A DNA stretch of 64,000 bases from Clostridium septicum (GTDB lineage: Bacteria > Bacillota > Clostridia > Clostridiales > Clostridiaceae), in assembly GCF_003606265.1 (NCBI RefSeq), contig NZ_CP023671.1, forward strand, positions 1,178,001-1,242,000, given 5' to 3'. Both the position numbers and the translations under genes were made by a program. The notes under the pieces were generated by a model. The model was not told the origin of the DNA. It made no database searches and saw nothing but the letters and a program-made list of their open reading frames with translations. Positions 45,231-55,051 of the stretch are shown here, one piece after another; positions within the stretch are counted from its first letter, which is position 1, and every line of letters starts with the position of its first letter.

Positions 45231-47477
45231 TTATATTTTCATCAATATCATATTATTAGTTAACTTAATATCTAAGTCATCCTCTGTTAAAAGCACTACC
45301 TTATCATATTTATTTTCTATTTCATCCCTATTATAAAAGTAATACTTTACTCCTTTATGATAAAATACATCCTTTTGCTTTATTGGATACTTTTCTTTAT
45401 TGCTACAGTAAATAGGACTTCTTGTTGTACTTTTGTAATATACATCTCCTTCTAAATAACTAGCTACCCTTGATGGAATATATATATTTTCACCATGTCC
45501 TAAAACAAGAATTTTCTTAGGATATCCTATCTTACTATGAATAAAATCTGCTGTTTCCTTACATTTATCCTCTAAACTTTCTATTTCCTTATGATGAACA
45601 CCAAATCTTCCAGTATGTAATAAATAATCTTCTCCATCTGGCTTTGTAATTGTCTTAAATACTTTTCTTTCTAATTTATTAGACTTAATTACATCTATCT
45701 TTTCATCTAAAACATTATCATTATTATCAATAAATACTCTTGTATCATTTACAGTTATATCTCCTGTAATAGTAGCTAAAACCTCTACATTTATATTTTC
45801 ATCACTTGCTAATTTGTCAAACTGCCTTTTATGTTCATCACTTCTCCAATCTAATATACTTAAAATTGAAAAGTCTTTTGCATTTGTAACTCTCTTTAAT
45901 TCCTTTATTATATTTATCATTGATTTTCCTGTAGTTATTTCATCATCAACTAAAATAATTTTATCTGCATTAACTAAATAATCTTTTTCTATTGGAAAAC
46001 ATTTATGTGTTGTTGCATGTGAATGTTCCTCTTCAAACTTTAATATAGATTCCATCTCTGCAATATCTTCCCTTGTAGTTGTTAAATAGTAACTATCTTT
46101 AATAGCAGAGGCTACCGCCATTCCAAGTCCTGTAGCAGTTTCTGCAAATCCTAAAACACATATTTTCAAATTATCAATTTTACTATTCTTTGACTTATAT
46201 AATAGAGATGCAAGCATTTCCCCTGCTTCTTTACAAACATTAGGTTTTACTTCAATATGTTTTCCTAAAACCTTACTAATAAATAGAAAGTTTCTCTTAC
46301 TATTATTAACTCTATTTCCTAAAGAAATTAGATTATTTAAATTTAAATTATAAATATTACTTTTAATCTTTATATCAATACTCATATTATCCTCTCTATA
46401 AACAGCTTCATAATTAACCCCTTCATTTAAAACACCAAATGACTTAGCTCTACGCAAGATTTTCTTTGCCCAATTAAGATGTGGCTTAACTTCATTCATC
46501 TTGTTACTACCATACCCTTTAAAAACTCCACCTTCTTCTTGTCCATTAAGAATTTCTAATGCATCAATATATTCCTCATAAGTAACAGCATAAACTGCAT
46601 TAACATACTTAGCTTGACTTGGATGGATTATTGTCTTTCCTAAAAAGCCATTTTCCTTATCGTATTTTATTTCTCTAATTAATCCTTGAATTTCTTTAGA
46701 ATCCTCCCTTGTTGAAAAATACTCCCAAACAGGAGCTGATACAACATATTCAGAGTCTTCTCTTAAAAACATATTTATAATATCAATTAAACAATCCGAT
46801 ACTACTTTAATATCATAAATTGTATAATTCAAAGTTCTTCTTAATCCAAATTTTGAAGAAAAATCCGTTCCTCCAACTCTAATATTTAAAACTATATCTT
46901 TATACCTATCTATTAACCTCTTAATATTTACTAACTCATTTATTCTAGTTTCTTTATAGATAATATCTTGTGATTCTAAAATTGGCATTGCATATAAAAC
47001 TTCATCAAATTTCTTTCTTAATTCAATTACATGTTCAAAATAAAGCTCACCATTTTCCAAATCAAACTTAGGAAAAATAAATCCAGCAATATGTCTAATC
47101 TGATTCTTATTCAATCTCTCAGTAAAATTAATAAACTGAATATAATTTCTAACCCTTATAAAAATTAATGGAACTTTGTAATCTCTAATATTTTCTTCAC
47201 CTAATAAAGTATCATCAAGTTTTAATAACATCTCTAAAACATTATCCTCACAAATTCCAAGTTCACTATCCTTAGTTGCATCCTCAAAACAAATAGAAAT
47301 ACAAGAAATATCATTAAATCTTCCTGAAATTATGCTATTATAAAAATCCTTTAATCCATTCATATATAAATTAGCCCCAAGTGCATACTTCAATATTTCT
47401 CTATCAGTATATTTATCAACTTCACTTGGAGTCTTAAAAAATAATTTGCTTTTTTTAACCTCTTGAAAATATTCCAC
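45231..47477 (-). CDS. Lyase (HpcH/HpaI-type) - PRTase - TRSP fusion of Ter cluster
   Basis: This 748-residue fusion heads the operon. Residues about 1-350 form a TIM-barrel C-C bond lyase of the HpcH/HpaI/CitE type (GFIFPKFDLENGE, GGTDFSSKFGLRR, GKTIIHPSQAKYV). About 370-600 form a PRTase_2-like domain with the PRPP loop ILVDDEITTGKSMINI (about 508-523). About 610-748 match a TRSP domain, with HTGRFGVHH, ILVLGHGENIYIPSRVAS and YYKSTTRSPIY. In many genomes these are separate genes, so the fusion implies successive steps on one metabolite. Translation starts at GTG (47477), with AAGGTAGG seven bases upstream. Confidence 0.85.
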   Translation of the reverse strand: MEYFQEVKKSKLFFKTPSEVDKYTDREILKYALGANLYMNGLKDFYNSIISGRFNDISCISICFEDATKDSELGICEDNVLEMLLKLDDTLLGEENIRDYKVPLIFIRVRNYIQFINFTERLNKNQIRHIAGFIFPKFDLENGELYFEHVIELRKKFDEVLYAMPILESQDIIYKETRINELVNIKRLIDRYKDIVLNIRVGGTDFSSKFGLRRTLNYTIYDIKVVSDCLIDIINMFLREDSEYVVSAPVWEYFSTREDSKEIQGLIREIKYDKENGFLGKTIIHPSQAKYVNAVYAVTYEEYIDALEILNGQEEGGVFKGYGSNKMNEVKPHLNWAKKILRRAKSFGVLNEGVNYEAVYREDNMSIDIKIKSNIYNLNLNNLISLGNRVNNSKRNFLFISKVLGKHIEVKPNVCKEAGEMLASLLYKSKNSKIDNLKICVLGFAETATGLGMAVASAIKDSYYLTTTREDIAEMESILKFEEEHSHATTHKCFPIEKDYLVNADKIILVDDEITTGKSMINIIKELKRVTNAKDFSILSILDWRSDEHKRQFDKLASDENINVEVLATITGDITVNDTRVFIDNNDNVLDEKIDVIKSNKLERKVFKTITKPDGEDYLLHTGRFGVHHKEIESLEDKCKETADFIHSKIGYPKKILVLGHGENIYIPSRVASYLEGDVYYKSTTRSPIYCSNKEKYPIKQKDVFYHKGVKYYFYNRDEIENKYDKVVLLTEDDLDIKLTNNMILMKI

Positions 47478-47746
47478 CTTTATACCTACCTTTTAAGTCC
47501 TAAATATTAAAATTATTTATATATTAAAATTCAGATTCTTCTATTTTTTTTGACTTAATTTATTATAACAAATTTTCTGTATTAATTATTTATATAAAAT
47601 TTATATTTTTATTAATTATTTAAGTTCTGCATAAAATTTTTCCAATAATTTAAAAAATAACATAATTTTAAATATCAATTTTGCATTTTATATTTTTTCT
47701 TAATTTTTATCCATAATTATGTTATATTAAAATTATACTTTTTGAA
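47478..47746. other. Leader and promoter region of Ter cluster
   Basis: No gene is seen. A TATAAT-like hexamer on the minus strand (in TTATAATAAATTAAG, near 47558-47572) could be the -10 of the Ter operon, but no good -35 accompanies it. The region is over 80 percent A+T. Confidence 0.35.
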
Positions 47747-47791
47747 TAAAAAAATAGATTATATCCCAAAATTGAATATAATCTATTTTTA
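47747..47791 (-). terminator. Terminator of DUF3784-like gene
   Basis: AAAATAGATTATAT (47751-47764) pairs with ATATAATCTATTTT (47776-47789), with A run before and T run after. It lies directly after the stop of the gene at 47793. Confidence 0.8.
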
Positions 47792-47792
47792 T

Positions 47793-48086
47793 TTATTTTT
47801 TATATTTCTTATCTGCTACCAATAAACTAACAATAAGACCAACTACTAATACCCAATCAGTTGCTGATATAATCATTATTTCTTTAGTGAAATAAGTGGC
47901 AATTGCTGATATTATTAAAACTACTCCTGCAATCATTTCACTATTTCCTATCCAATTAGCATATCCTTTTTCATTTTTTATGTTTTTCTTTCTGTAATTA
48001 GTAATTAGGTTTAAGTCTTTTTTAATCTTAACTTGGTATCCAAGATATATTAAAAAAACTCCTACTAAGATATGAAATACATACAT
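47793..48086 (-). CDS. Small membrane protein (DUF3784-like)
   Basis: This 97-residue protein has three hydrophobic segments (about 3-20, 47-66 and 70-91). YRKKNIKNEKGYANWIGNSEMIAGVVLIIS fits the DUF3784 family of small Firmicute membrane proteins. The function is unknown. AAGGAG precedes the ATG and a terminator follows, so it is a single-gene unit. Confidence 0.7.
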   Translation of the reverse strand: MYVFHILVGVFLIYLGYQVKIKKDLNLITNYRKKNIKNEKGYANWIGNSEMIAGVVLIISAIATYFTKEIMIISATDWVLVVGLIVSLLVADKKYKK

Positions 48087-48326
48087 ATTAAAATCTCCTT
48101 ATCTTTTGCTAATAATTTTTAAATTAAGTTATTATAAACATTATTTATAAACCCATCTTCACTGATTTAACCCTTAATGTAACTTCATTTGATTTTTAGG
48201 GTCCACTTAAAATATTATCACTTTAATTAAAAACACGCAAAGATTTCATTTATAATATAAACGAAATCTTAATATACTAAGAAACAATTCCATAATATAA
48301 ATTTCTATAAATGCTTATTAATTTAT

Positions 48327-48761
48327 TTAAATTTTCCCTATTAATTCTTTCATTTTCATTGCTTTATTTTCATTTAATGGATCTTTATGAATTAAACTTA
48401 GCATACGCTTTTTTCTTGATAAAAAAGCAGGCTTTTTCTCTGCAACTATTGTAATATATTCTAATTCATCTTTTTTCTCTACTTTGAATTCCTCTATAGA
48501 TTCAAATGGAATTTTATAAGAATTTGCAACATCAGCTACTCCCCCATAAGGTGCATGATATATTTCTTCAATATAAAGATTTTTATTTGTTGCTGTTAAA
48601 ACATAATCACTTATTACTTCTCCAGAAGGTGAAAAAATCTCACTTGCCATTACAAAACTAGTTAAAAAACTTAATACAACTTCTGTATTTTTCACTTCTC
48701 TATAACACTTAATGATAATTTTATTTTCTTCATTTTGTAAAGCCTTTAATTCATTTTTCAT
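48327..48761 (-). CDS. Small cytoplasmic protein with PH-like fold, unknown
   Basis: This 144-residue protein lacks a signal or membrane helix. The central part (about 20-120) is beta-rich: DYVLTATNKNLYIEEIYH and KIPFESIEEFKVEKKDELEYITIVAEKK resemble the strands of bacterial PH-like domains, ending in a basic helical tail. I do not recognise a named family. It is monocistronic and short spaced from no neighbour. A start at 48761 follows GGGGGTAATTGATAA. Confidence 0.6.
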   Translation of the reverse strand: MKNELKALQNEENKIIIKCYREVKNTEVVLSFLTSFVMASEIFSPSGEVISDYVLTATNKNLYIEEIYHAPYGGVADVANSYKIPFESIEEFKVEKKDELEYITIVAEKKPAFLSRKKRMLSLIHKDPLNENKAMKMKELIGKI

Positions 48762-48920
48762 TTATCAATTACCCCCATTAAACTATTTACAATTAACATT
48801 TAATAATGTATTATCAATAATTATACACCAATTGAATATTTTTACAATAATCTGTGTTATATAAAAAAATGTAATTCTTTAAGGAACTATCAATTATAAT
48901 GGAGGGAAAATATTTTAATT

Positions 48921-49556
48921 ATGATAAAAGAATATTTAAAAATATATAAATCAAATAGTTATGGAATACTAACAATTAGAAATTTCTTTTGTACAGTACT
49001 TATTGGAATACTATTCTATATTCAAATTAGAAATAATTTAATAACTAATGATATTATACTTATATCATTTTCAATTCTTATAATAATGTTTGCTTGCGAT
49101 AGTATAAATAATAAATTATTTATTAATGCTAATAATTTAAAATTCGAAAAAAAAACTTTTTATACAAAAATAATTTCTAGTAATATCGTTTGTACATTAA
49201 ATATATCATCATATGTTTTAATTTGGTTATTTATAAATATTTATCTTTTTGATTATACTTATAATTTAAATTTAACAATAAAATTATTAACCTTAATAAT
49301 TTTCAGCTTAGCTCTTGGAAACTTGTTACTTGCTACTAATCACAATAAAATAACTTTAAATATATCAAATAAAACTAAAGATAAATTAATTGAATCTATT
49401 ATTCCAATGTTAAAAACCACTTTTCTTTCTATAACTTTGGCAATTGTCTTATACTATTTATTGTATAATTGTACTTTTGTAATTTTATTCCCGTTATCCA
49501 TATTAATTTATATATTGTCGTTATTAATTAATATAAAAATATCTTCTTTCAATTAA
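48921..49556 (+). CDS. Polytopic membrane protein, possible ABC-2-type permease, unknown
   Basis: This 211-residue protein has about six hydrophobic helices (about 15-33, 41-58, 80-102, 110-132, 160-182 and 186-206). The layout is like small ABC-2-type permeases or bacteriocin-exporter subunits, but no conserved motif confirms it. GGAGGG lies 14 bases before the ATG, an unusually long gap. It is convergent with the ABC pseudogene and ended by a shared hairpin. Confidence 0.6.
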   Translation: MIKEYLKIYKSNSYGILTIRNFFCTVLIGILFYIQIRNNLITNDIILISFSILIIMFACDSINNKLFINANNLKFEKKTFYTKIISSNIVCTLNISSYVLIWLFINIYLFDYTYNLNLTIKLLTLIIFSLALGNLLLATNHNKITLNISNKTKDKLIESIIPMLKTTFLSITLAIVLYYLLYNCTFVILFPLSILIYILSLLINIKISSFN

Positions 49557-49634
49557 TCTTATATCAATATCTTAGGTATAAAAATAAAACTTTTTATATT
49601 ATATCTTTAACTAATAATTTATATTTATTAAAAT

Positions 49635-49671
49635 AAAAAACTTTGGTACAAAATTACTACCAAAGTTTTTA
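49635..49671. terminator. Bidirectional terminator
   Basis: AAAAACTTTGGTA (49636-49648) pairs with TACCAAAGTTTTT (49658-49670). It lies between the convergent membrane gene and the ABC pseudogene. Confidence 0.85.
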
Positions 49672-49682
49672 ATTATATTTTT

Positions 49683-50370
49683 TTACTTATACCATTTTTC
49701 CTGACTTAAATACATGTTCTTATAACTTCTATCATAATTCATTAATTCATCATGACTTCCACATTCCTTTATACATCCATCTTCCATTACTATAATTCTA
49801 TCTGCAATTTTTACTGTTCCCATTCTATGCGTTACTATTATAGCAGTTCTACCATTAGCTAATTCTTTAAACTTATTAAATACCCTACTTTCCTCTAATG
49901 GATCTATAGCTGCTGTTGGTTCATCTAAAACTATAATATCTTTAAAAGCATACAAAGTATATAATTATCTGTTCCTGGATAATTAAACATACATTTTTAA
50001 ATTCTAACCTCTTTAAATTTATTTTTTCTTCAGAAGGTTTATCTATAGCACCTTCACATTCTTTAAGTTTAAAGAAGTCTTCTAATTCACTTACGTATTC
50101 CTTATTTTTAGCTAATTCCTCCATAAGGAAATTTAAATTCCATGACATATCTTCTATAAGTCCTAAAATTGCATTGCTTATAGAAATAAATATTCCAACA
50201 GACATACTTCCTGCTTGTACAGGTTTTAATAAAATAATAAGTATAATTATTCATAAAATAGCCGTTATAACACTTACTGAATATATTCTATAAATTATAA
50301 AAACAATGCTTTTAAATAATTCATTGCTTATAACATAAAATACTAATATTAATAAATAAAGAAACTATTC
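49683..50370 (-). pseudogene. Degraded ABC exporter (permease-ATPase fusion)
   Basis: Remnants of an ABC half-exporter lie in order on the minus strand. A transmembrane fragment (about 50254-50350, reading VISNELFKSIVFIIYRIYS) ends at TGA 50251-50253. The same frame then continues through KPVQAGS and the linker helix to LKRLEFKNV near 50000. After FKNV the frame shifts: the +1 frame reads FNYPGTDNYIL, the expected start of the ATPase domain. It then joins FKDIIVLDEPTAAIDP directly, so Walker A and the LSGGQ signature are missing. The tail keeps VTHRM and the normal C-terminus. At least one stop, one frameshift and one internal deletion make it nonfunctional. Confidence 0.88.
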
Positions 50371-50435
50371 CAAATATCTATTTCTAAAAATATAACTTAT
50401 ACTTAATGAAAATTAAATAATAAAATCAGATATAA

Positions 50436-50483
50436 TAAAGAAGCACCTAGTAAGAATTTTAAATCTTACTAGGTGCTTCTTAT
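50436..50483 (-). terminator. Terminator of manA
   Basis: AAGAAGCACCTAGTAAGA (50438-50455) pairs perfectly with TCTTACTAGGTGCTTCTT (50464-50481), an 18-bp stem. It lies just after the manA stop. Confidence 0.88.
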
Positions 50484-50514
50484 TTAAAGTATCTACCCTA
50501 ACATTTTAAATACC

Positions 50515-51453
50515 TTATTTTATTACAGGATAGCTTTTTAATACTGTAAGCTTTCCTTTTATTTCATAATTACCAAGAGTTGCTGGTATTAAATAGCTGT
50601 CACCCATTTTAATTTTTTCATTGAAGCCTTCACCTTCTATTGTTCCTTCACCTTCCACGCAAGTAAACATGAAGAATCTTTCCTTATCACTTTCTTCTTT
50701 TAGTGAAGATTCAATTACCATTTTTTCAATACCAAAGTATTCATTTTCACATAAAAGAGCTTTTTTATACCCATCAAATGACTTTAGTTCTCCTTGAAGA
50801 TTTTCACATTGAAGATCAAAATTAATTACGTCTAAAGCTTTCTTTACGTGAATTTCTCTTGGTCTTCCATAGTCATAAACTCTATATGTTACATCACTAT
50901 TTTGTTGTATCTCTGCTATTATAGTTCCTTCACATATAGCATGAACAAGTCCACTATTTATTAAGAAACAATCCCCTTTTTTAACTTCTATTTTATTTAA
51001 ATACTTTTCTACTTCATCATTTTCTATTGCTGCCTTAAATTCTTCTTTTGTACAATCTTTTGTACCTACTATTAAACTTGCACCTGGCTTTGCATCTATA
51101 ACATACCATGCTTCTGTCTTTCCGTAATCTCCTTCATATTTAGCAGCATATTCATCTCCAGGATGAACTTGTACTGAAAGCTTTTCTCCTGAATTTATTA
51201 ATTTAATAAGTAACGGTAATTTTTCTAAACTTACTTTTGTTCCTACTAAATTATGTCCTTGTTCCTTTATTAAAGTATCAAACTTTATTCCTTTAAATTC
51301 TCCATTTTCAACTATTCCAGTACCATTAGGGTGGCAAGCTATATCCCAGCTTTCTCCTATGTTTCCATCTGGAAGGTTATCTCTAAAACTTTCTAAGTCT
51401 CTACCTCCCCATATTTTTTCATAATATAAATTTTCAAATCTAATTGGATACAT
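50515..51453 (-). CDS. manA: Mannose-6-phosphate isomerase, class I
   Basis: This 312-residue cupin-fold zinc enzyme interconverts mannose-6-phosphate and fructose-6-phosphate. The length matches the short Gram-positive form. Zinc ligands are seen in LSVQVHPGDEYA (about 95-106) and NSGLVHAICEGT (about 166-177), with YGKTEAWYVI between. AGGAGG precedes the ATG. It lies 137 bases after the ROK glucokinase gene and is last in a sugar-catabolic run, consistent with mannose released by the alpha-mannosidase at the window end. Confidence 0.95.
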   Translation of the reverse strand: MYPIRFENLYYEKIWGGRDLESFRDNLPDGNIGESWDIACHPNGTGIVENGEFKGIKFDTLIKEQGHNLVGTKVSLEKLPLLIKLINSGEKLSVQVHPGDEYAAKYEGDYGKTEAWYVIDAKPGASLIVGTKDCTKEEFKAAIENDEVEKYLNKIEVKKGDCFLINSGLVHAICEGTIIAEIQQNSDVTYRVYDYGRPREIHVKKALDVINFDLQCENLQGELKSFDGYKKALLCENEYFGIEKMVIESSLKEESDKERFFMFTCVEGEGTIEGEGFNEKIKMGDSYLIPATLGNYEIKGKLTVLKSYPVIK

Positions 51454-51590
51454 CTATTTTCCTCCTGTACTCTTTATAGCCATGATCTTATTTATAATAA
51501 AATAAGCAAACTAAAATTCTATTATTTACAGTATATACAATTATAAAGTTATTTCATAGCTTAATAATTTCCGTTACTAGTTGAAATTGT

Positions 51591-52547
51591 TTACTCTTTT
51601 ATCTTATTTACTTCACTTATTGCTAAAGCTGCTGCTCCTAAAACTCCTGATTTACCTTCTAAATTAGATCTTTCTATTTTACAGTTTTCTGCTACAATAC
51701 CTAAACATCTAGCTTTAACAACCTTTTTGACTGCCTCCATAACAACCTCACCAGCTGATATAACTCCGCCACCTAAAACTATCATATCTGGATCAAAAGT
51801 ATTAGCTACATTTGCAACTATTATTCCTAAATATGATAATGCTTCATCTAAAATATCTTGAGATACAATATCACCATTTTTAGCTTCTTCAAAAACTTCC
51901 TTAGCTGTTACTTTTTCATATTTCTTTAATGAAGTTTCTACATTACTATTTACTGCTTCTTCAGCTCTTTTCATTATAGCTGTTCCTGATGCCATTCTTT
52001 CTCCACAACCCTTATTTCCACATCCACATCTTGGGCCATCCCCTTTAACTGTTGTGTGTCCAACTTCTACAGCATTTGAAGTACTACCTCTATATATTTT
52101 TCCATTTAATATAGCTCCGCCACCAATGCCTGTACTTACAGTTACATAAACCATATTTTCAGTACCTTTTCCTACACCAAACATAAATTCAGCTAAAGTA
52201 GCAGCATTTGCATCATTATCTAAAAATACTGGTATTCCATATTTATCATTTAAATTTTCTACTATATTAAAATTCTTAAAAGGTAAATTTGGAGGTGCAA
52301 CTATAAGTCCCTTTTTAACATCTAAAGGTCCTGGTGAACCAATTCCTATTGCTTTAACATTTTTCATATCTATTCCATCTAAAACAAAATCAATAGTAGA
52401 TTTTATATTAGAAACTATTGCAAGATCTCCTTTTTCAGCTTCTGTTTTAACTACCTTTTCCTTAACTATATTACCTTCTAAATCAACTAAAGCTGTATAA
52501 ATTTTAGTTCCACCTAAATCAACTGCAACAACAAAATTTTTATCCAT
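51591..52547 (-). CDS. ROK-family glucokinase
   Basis: This 318-residue sugar kinase has ATP-binding DLGGTKIYTALVD at the N-terminus, the ROK signature GHTTVKGDGPRCGCGNKGCGERMASG with the zinc-ligating Cys set CGCGNKGC (about 172-179), and the catalytic Asp in FLDNDANAA (about 104). It should phosphorylate glucose or a related hexose such as N-acetylglucosamine or mannose. The ATG at 52547 is chosen because GGAGG is eight bases upstream. It sits 39 bases after a second ROK gene. Confidence 0.92.
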   Translation of the reverse strand: MDKNFVVAVDLGGTKIYTALVDLEGNIVKEKVVKTEAEKGDLAIVSNIKSTIDFVLDGIDMKNVKAIGIGSPGPLDVKKGLIVAPPNLPFKNFNIVENLNDKYGIPVFLDNDANAATLAEFMFGVGKGTENMVYVTVSTGIGGGAILNGKIYRGSTSNAVEVGHTTVKGDGPRCGCGNKGCGERMASGTAIMKRAEEAVNSNVETSLKKYEKVTAKEVFEEAKNGDIVSQDILDEALSYLGIIVANVANTFDPDMIVLGGGVISAGEVVMEAVKKVVKARCLGIVAENCKIERSNLEGKSGVLGAAALAISEVNKIKE

Positions 52548-52586
52548 AATAAATTCCTCCACTCTTTAAATGACTTTCTAAATAAA

Positions 52587-53489
52587 TTATCCTTGTCTTT
52601 GTATAAAATTATAAAGTGCTCCTAACTTATTGGCATTATTTCCATACTCACACTTTCTTACAACTGGTTTTATCTTGCCATCTTTATTTATTAACATTAT
52701 TTCATTTAGCCTTTTATCTATTTCTTCAATAAAACCTTCTCTTTCAGAAATTCCTCCACCTAAAATAATTACTTCTGGATCATAAGTATATTGAATGTTA
52801 TAAATTCCAACAGCCATATAAGTAAAATAATTATTTACTTCCTCTATAGCAATTTCATCATTATTCTCATAAAGCTCAAATGCCTTTAATCCATTAAAAT
52901 CTTTTATATCAATGCCTTTTCTTTTAGCAATTTTTCTTGCAAGTGCAGCTGTAGATCCAACTTTACTCCAAGTTAAGTATTTATTTTCTGAATTTTTATC
53001 CACATCTATAATACAATATCCAAATTCTCCACCATGTTTATTCACACCTTTGTGGATTCTTTTATCCTTAACTAATGCACCACCAATTCCAGTTCCACAA
53101 ACTACAAAAGCCAAATCCGCTTCTTTCTTTCCAGCGCCTAGCCAACATTCACCTAAAGCTGCACAATTTGCATCATTTTCTATTTCTACCTTTAAACCTG
53201 TTTTATTAAATAATATTTCTTTAAAGTTTGGACCGTGAATATATGGTATTGCACTTGCTCCATAAACTATTCCACTTTCGCTATCTACTGCTCCTGGTGA
53301 ACTTATAGCTATTCCTTCTAATTTAAATTCATCTCTATTTTTATTTGTAATATCTGAAAGAGTATTAAAAAATTCTTCTACAGTTTCAGCAATACCAACA
53401 CTACCACTTTTTAAAAATTCTCCATTTTCATTAATAACTGACCATTTTACAGCTGAACCACCTATGTCATACACTATATAATTTCTCAT
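52587..53489 (-). CDS. ROK-family kinase (BglK-like)
   Basis: This 300-residue ROK protein has DIGGSAVKWSVI at the N-terminus and catalytic Asp in IENDANCAALGE (about 105). The HKGVNKHGGEFGY segment replaces the Cys-rich zinc motif of the neighbouring glucokinase, so structural zinc is absent. This resembles BglK-type beta-glucoside kinases, which phosphorylate beta-linked disaccharides after non-PTS uptake. It starts 18 bases after the GH1 gene, which would then hydrolyse the phosphorylated product. AAGGAG precedes the ATG. Confidence 0.88.
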   Translation of the reverse strand: MRNYIVYDIGGSAVKWSVINENGEFLKSGSVGIAETVEEFFNTLSDITNKNRDEFKLEGIAISSPGAVDSESGIVYGASAIPYIHGPNFKEILFNKTGLKVEIENDANCAALGECWLGAGKKEADLAFVVCGTGIGGALVKDKRIHKGVNKHGGEFGYCIIDVDKNSENKYLTWSKVGSTAALARKIAKRKGIDIKDFNGLKAFELYENNDEIAIEEVNNYFTYMAVGIYNIQYTYDPEVIILGGGISEREGFIEEIDKRLNEIMLINKDGKIKPVVRKCEYGNNANKLGALYNFIQRQG

Positions 53490-53507
53490 AAAAGCTACTC
53501 CTTTAAA

Positions 53508-54902
53508 CTAAAATCCATTATTGTCAGATACTTCTTTTATCCATCTTCCTGATTTCTTTATTGTTTTCTTTTGAGTTTCTAAATCTACTGATATGAACCC
53601 ATATCTATTTTTATATGAATTACACCATGACCAGCAATCTATAGGTGTCCATGCGTGATAACCAAAGCAATTTGAACCCTCCATAATTCCTTTATGAAGA
53701 TATTCTAAATGCTCTTTATAGAAATCTATTCTATAATCATCTTCTATTACTCCATCTTTATTTATATATCTACTTTCACCTTCAACACCCATCCCATTTT
53801 CTGAAATATACCATGGAATATTGTTATAATTTTCTCTTATATTTTTGGCAATGTCATACATACACTGAGGATATATCTCCCATCCCCTATAAGGATTCAT
53901 CCTTCTACCTGGCATTTCATAATTATCAAAGTACTTGTCAGGCATCCAAGTATTTTCCTTATACTCACTTTCTTTAGCCTTAACTCTTCTTGGTTGATAG
54001 TAATTCACACCCAAGAAATCTACGGTATTTTCTTTTATGATTTTCATTTCTTCTTCTGTGAATTGGAACATAACTTCATCTTTTTCTAAAACCGCTGTAA
54101 GAACTCTAGGGAATTCACCTTTAACTGCAGGATCTAAAAAAGAATTATTAAAGAAACTATCTGCAAATTTAGCAGCCTTAACATCCTCTTCATTATTACT
54201 TCTTGGATAAGCTGGAGTTAAATTTAAAATAATACCTATTTTTCCTCCTTCTTTTTCACATCCAAGTTCTCTAAATGCTTTAATAACTTTTGCTGAAGCT
54301 AAGTTTAAGTTATATAAACATTGTACAGCCTTCTTTCCATCTACAATCTGAGGATAATGGAATTTATAAAGATATTGCCCCTCAACAACTACTATTGGTT
54401 CATTAAATGTTGCCCAATATTTTACCCTATCACTAAATAGTTTAAATGCTGTTTCTGCAAACTTAACAAATAAATCAACTACATGCTTTGATTCCCAACC
54501 ACCATATTTATCATATAACTCAACTGGTAAATCAAAATGATGTAAATTCATAACAGGTATTATCCCATTTTTTAAACTTTCATCTATCACATCATTATAA
54601 AATCTAACTCCATCTTCATCTGGTTCTCCTGTCTCAAAATCTTTTATAAGTCTTGTCCATTGTATTGAAGTTCTAAAACTATTAAATCCAATTTCTTTAA
54701 ACATAGCTAAATCTTCCTTGTAGCTATTATAAAAATTAGATGCTACATTAGGTCCAACTTCATTAAAAAACACCTCTGGAGCTATATCAAACCAATAATC
54801 AAATACACTTTTATGAATTTTGTTAAATCTACCTTCTGATTGTGGTCCTGAAGTTGCAGCTCCCCACCAAAAGCTCTTTGGAAATATATATTTTTTACTC
54901 AT
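53508..54902 (-). CDS. GH1 beta-glucosidase / 6-phospho-beta-glucosidase
   Basis: This 464-residue TIM-barrel glycosidase has the acid/base Glu in ATFNEPIV (about 168) and nucleophile Glu in WYISENGMG (about 370), both intact. FWWGAATSGPQSEG is the family start signature. With the ROK kinase next door, a 6-phospho-beta-glycosidase role is likely, but the phosphate-binding loop is not certain. Absence of a signal peptide places it in the cytoplasm. The start is ambiguous: ATG 54902 follows AAAGGATG at a long 13-base gap, and a GTG four codons earlier overlaps that site. Confidence 0.9.
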   Translation of the reverse strand: MSKKYIFPKSFWWGAATSGPQSEGRFNKIHKSVFDYWFDIAPEVFFNEVGPNVASNFYNSYKEDLAMFKEIGFNSFRTSIQWTRLIKDFETGEPDEDGVRFYNDVIDESLKNGIIPVMNLHHFDLPVELYDKYGGWESKHVVDLFVKFAETAFKLFSDRVKYWATFNEPIVVVEGQYLYKFHYPQIVDGKKAVQCLYNLNLASAKVIKAFRELGCEKEGGKIGIILNLTPAYPRSNNEEDVKAAKFADSFFNNSFLDPAVKGEFPRVLTAVLEKDEVMFQFTEEEMKIIKENTVDFLGVNYYQPRRVKAKESEYKENTWMPDKYFDNYEMPGRRMNPYRGWEIYPQCMYDIAKNIRENYNNIPWYISENGMGVEGESRYINKDGVIEDDYRIDFYKEHLEYLHKGIMEGSNCFGYHAWTPIDCWSWCNSYKNRYGFISVDLETQKKTIKKSGRWIKEVSDNNGF

Positions 54903-54983
54903 TATTAATAACACATCCTTTTAATTAAAAACTACATAATGAAGTAAACTTTCATTACTTAATATTTTTCTATTGACTAAAAC

Positions 54984-55035
54984 TATAGGTGATAATGATG
55001 TTAAATTTATTAATTTTACCATCATATCACCTATA
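54984..55035 (-). terminator. Hairpin after first sugar-binding lipoprotein gene
   Basis: TATAGGTGATAATGATG (54984-55000) and CATCATATCACCTATA (55020-55035) pair almost fully. It lies just downstream of the lipoprotein stop on the minus strand with a weak U tail, and may let the binding protein be made in excess over the GH1 operon. Confidence 0.65.
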
Positions 55036-55051
55036 TCATTAGCTTATATTA

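Noticed and set aside
49942..50205. Independent 87-residue gene
   Set aside because: It is the middle fragment of the ABC exporter pseudogene, in frame with remnants on both sides.
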